This document shows positions 5,873 through 6,712 of a stretch of 6,712 nt of DNA, piece by piece. The notes under the pieces were generated by a model. That model ran no database searches, was not told the DNA's origin, and saw only the letters and a program-made list of their open reading frames with translations. Made by a program: the position numbers and the translations under genes. Every line of letters begins with the position of its first letter. Position 1 is the first letter of the stretch. Source of the stretch: Campylobacterales bacterium (lineage in GTDB: Bacteria; Campylobacterota; Campylobacteria; Campylobacterales; QNZT01). The stretch covers positions 1 through 6,712 of the forward strand of contig JALSQA010000458.1 in NCBI GenBank assembly GCA_026985685.1, read 5' to 3'.

Positions 5873-5899
5873 ATCATAACAAATAAGGGCTTAAGTCAA
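5873..5899 (-). promoter_or_regulatory. Sigma70-type promoter of the OmpA-like gene
   Basis: On the minus strand TTGACT (5894-5899, one mismatch to the -35 consensus) is followed after 15 nt by TATGAT (5873-5878, one mismatch to the -10 consensus). TG one base before the -10 makes it an extended -10, which can compensate for the short spacing. Transcription would start near 5867, leaving a leader of about 20 nt with a good ribosome binding site. It fits a highly expressed envelope gene. Confidence 0.6.
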
Positions 5900-5948
5900 T
5901 TATTTATAACCTTTTAATACTCTTATGCTAGATTTGTAATAATATTAT

Positions 5949-6712
5949 TTAGTTTTCATGAAGTCTATCATAGGCTATTTTTAACTGATCTATCGCCTTT
6001 TGAAGTTCTAACCTTGGCAAAGCAAAATTCAACCGCATAAACCCTTCTCCACCCTTGCCAAACGAAATACCAGGATTAAGTCCTAATCCTGCTTCTTCAA
6101 CAAACCACTTTTGCAAAGCCTCATCATCCATCCCCATCTCTCTACAATCAAGCCAGAGTAGGAAAGTAGCTTCCATCTTAACAGGCTTGATCTTTGGCAT
6201 CGAAATAAACGCTTTATAAAGATAAGAAAGATTTTCTGATAAATAAGATTTTAATTCATGTAACCACTCATCACTTTGGGTATAAGCTGCGATAGTCGCA
6301 GTCTGAGAGATAAGAGAAGGAGCATCCAGACTGAAACGACGAAAAATCTCATGAAAACGCCTGCGTAAAGAACTGTTAGGAACGATAGCATAAGCAGTAA
6401 CAATCCCTGCGATATTAAAAGTTTTGGAGGGAGCATTTAGAGTGATAGTAATATCTCTTGCATCAGAAAGTGAAGCTATTGGAATATGACGATGCCCTTT
6501 GTGACATAAATCAGCGTGTACTTCATCAGAGATAATGATCACACCATTTTGGCAGCAAATCTTCGCCATCTGTTCCAGTTCCCACCGCTCCCAGACACGC
6601 CCCGTAGGATTGTGAGGAGAACAGAATAAAAATAATTTTGCCTCTTTTGCTTTGGCTTCAAAATCTTCAAAATCAATCTCATATCTACCACCATGAAGTA
6701 AGAGTTCATTTT
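5949..6712 (-). CDS. MalY/PatB-family PLP-dependent C-S lyase, N-terminus outside the window
   Basis: The frame is open from the right edge, so about 254 C-terminal residues are visible. The ATG at 6569 is internal, because conserved sequence continues upstream of it. This is a fold-type I PLP enzyme. It has CSPHNPTGRVW (visible residues 30-40), then ISDEVHADL with the PLP-pyridine aspartate, then APSKTFNIAG, whose lysine (codon 6423-6425) should form the Schiff base. FMRLNFALPR near the end carries the arginine that binds the substrate carboxylate. SPHNP(T/V)GRVW together with DE(I/V)HADL and SKTFNIAG distinguishes the MalY/PatB group (cystathionine beta-lyase-like) from ordinary aspartate aminotransferases. 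Members cleave C-S bonds of cystathionine or cysteine conjugates to give pyruvate and ammonia plus a thiol; some class I aminotransferase activity cannot be excluded. It ends 103 nt before the OmpA-like gene, with no clear terminator between. Confidence 0.9.
   Translation of the reverse strand, partial: NELLLHGGRYEIDFEDFEAKAKEAKLFLFCSPHNPTGRVWERWELEQMAKICCQNGVIIISDEVHADLCHKGHRHIPIASLSDARDITITLNAPSKTFNIAGIVTAYAIVPNSSLRRRFHEIFRRFSLDAPSLISQTATIAAYTQSDEWLHELKSYLSENLSYLYKAFISMPKIKPVKMEATFLLWLDCREMGMDDEALQKWFVEEAGLGLNPGISFGKGGEGFMRLNFALPRLELQKAIDQLKIAYDRLHEN

Noticed and set aside
5930..5948. AATAATATTATT palindrome after the C-S lyase stop as a terminator
   Set aside because: The stem contains only A/T pairs, would be very unstable and has no following T-run.
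6251..6436. Minus-strand open frame of 61 codons in another frame of the C-S lyase gene
   Set aside because: It overlaps the conserved PLP-lysine region of the lyase in an alternative frame and has no independent support.
6567..6569. ATG as the start of the C-S lyase gene
   Set aside because: The frame stays open to the window edge and encodes the conserved SPHNPTG motif upstream of this ATG, so the true start is outside the window.
1..6712. Mobile elements, CRISPR arrays, tRNA or rRNA genes, or a defence island
   Set aside because: No transposase or integrase signature, no regularly spaced repeats, no recognisable RNA gene and no defence domain was seen; nearly all the sequence is taken up by ordinary genes.

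Overview
This AT-rich window looks like chromosomal DNA from a Campylobacterota (Epsilonproteobacteria) species, probably a free-living Sulfurovum- or Sulfurimonas-like sulfur oxidiser. The assignment rests on the style of the proteins (a short PurF ending in a KYSLVSFDG-type tail, the trxA/trxB/dapB/purF clustering) and on the low-GC, A-rich promoters. The genus is an inference from memory, not a search result.

Most of the window is one minus-strand block, read from about 4120 down to position 1. It runs trxA (thioredoxin), a small membrane-anchored protein, trxB (thioredoxin reductase), dapB (lysine/diaminopimelate pathway), purF (first committed step of purine synthesis), and the 5' end of a radical SAM protein of the YtqA/YhcC type, which leaves the window at position 1. 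Gaps are 3 to 49 nt. A recognisable sigma70-like -10 sits upstream of trxA, and no strong terminator is visible inside the block, so it is probably one operon. A perfect 11-bp hairpin just after trxA may let trxA be expressed more strongly than the genes behind it.

A 186-nt, very AT-rich intergenic region (4069-4254) separates trxA from a divergent plus-strand gene for a small, probably four-helix membrane protein that I do not recognise. It carries the promoter elements and two dyad-symmetry elements. The membrane gene converges on an OmpA-family outer-membrane protein gene (minus strand), with a short hairpin between them. The OmpA-like protein has a signal peptide, a beta-barrel, one thrombospondin-type-3 calcium repeat, a very basic linker and a peptidoglycan-binding domain, and it has its own good promoter. 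At the right edge is the 3' part of a MalY/PatB-type PLP-dependent C-S lyase gene.

The window is mainly housekeeping and cell-envelope genes. I see no mobile element, CRISPR array, rRNA, tRNA or obvious defence system. The most interesting item is the unnamed protein between trxA and trxB. By eye, its periplasmic part lines up with thioredoxin, but both catalytic cysteines are replaced while the cis-proline region is kept. Secondary points are a PurF that keeps only two of the four iron-sulfur ligands known from Bacillus PurF, and the uncharacterised dyads and membrane protein divergent from trxA.
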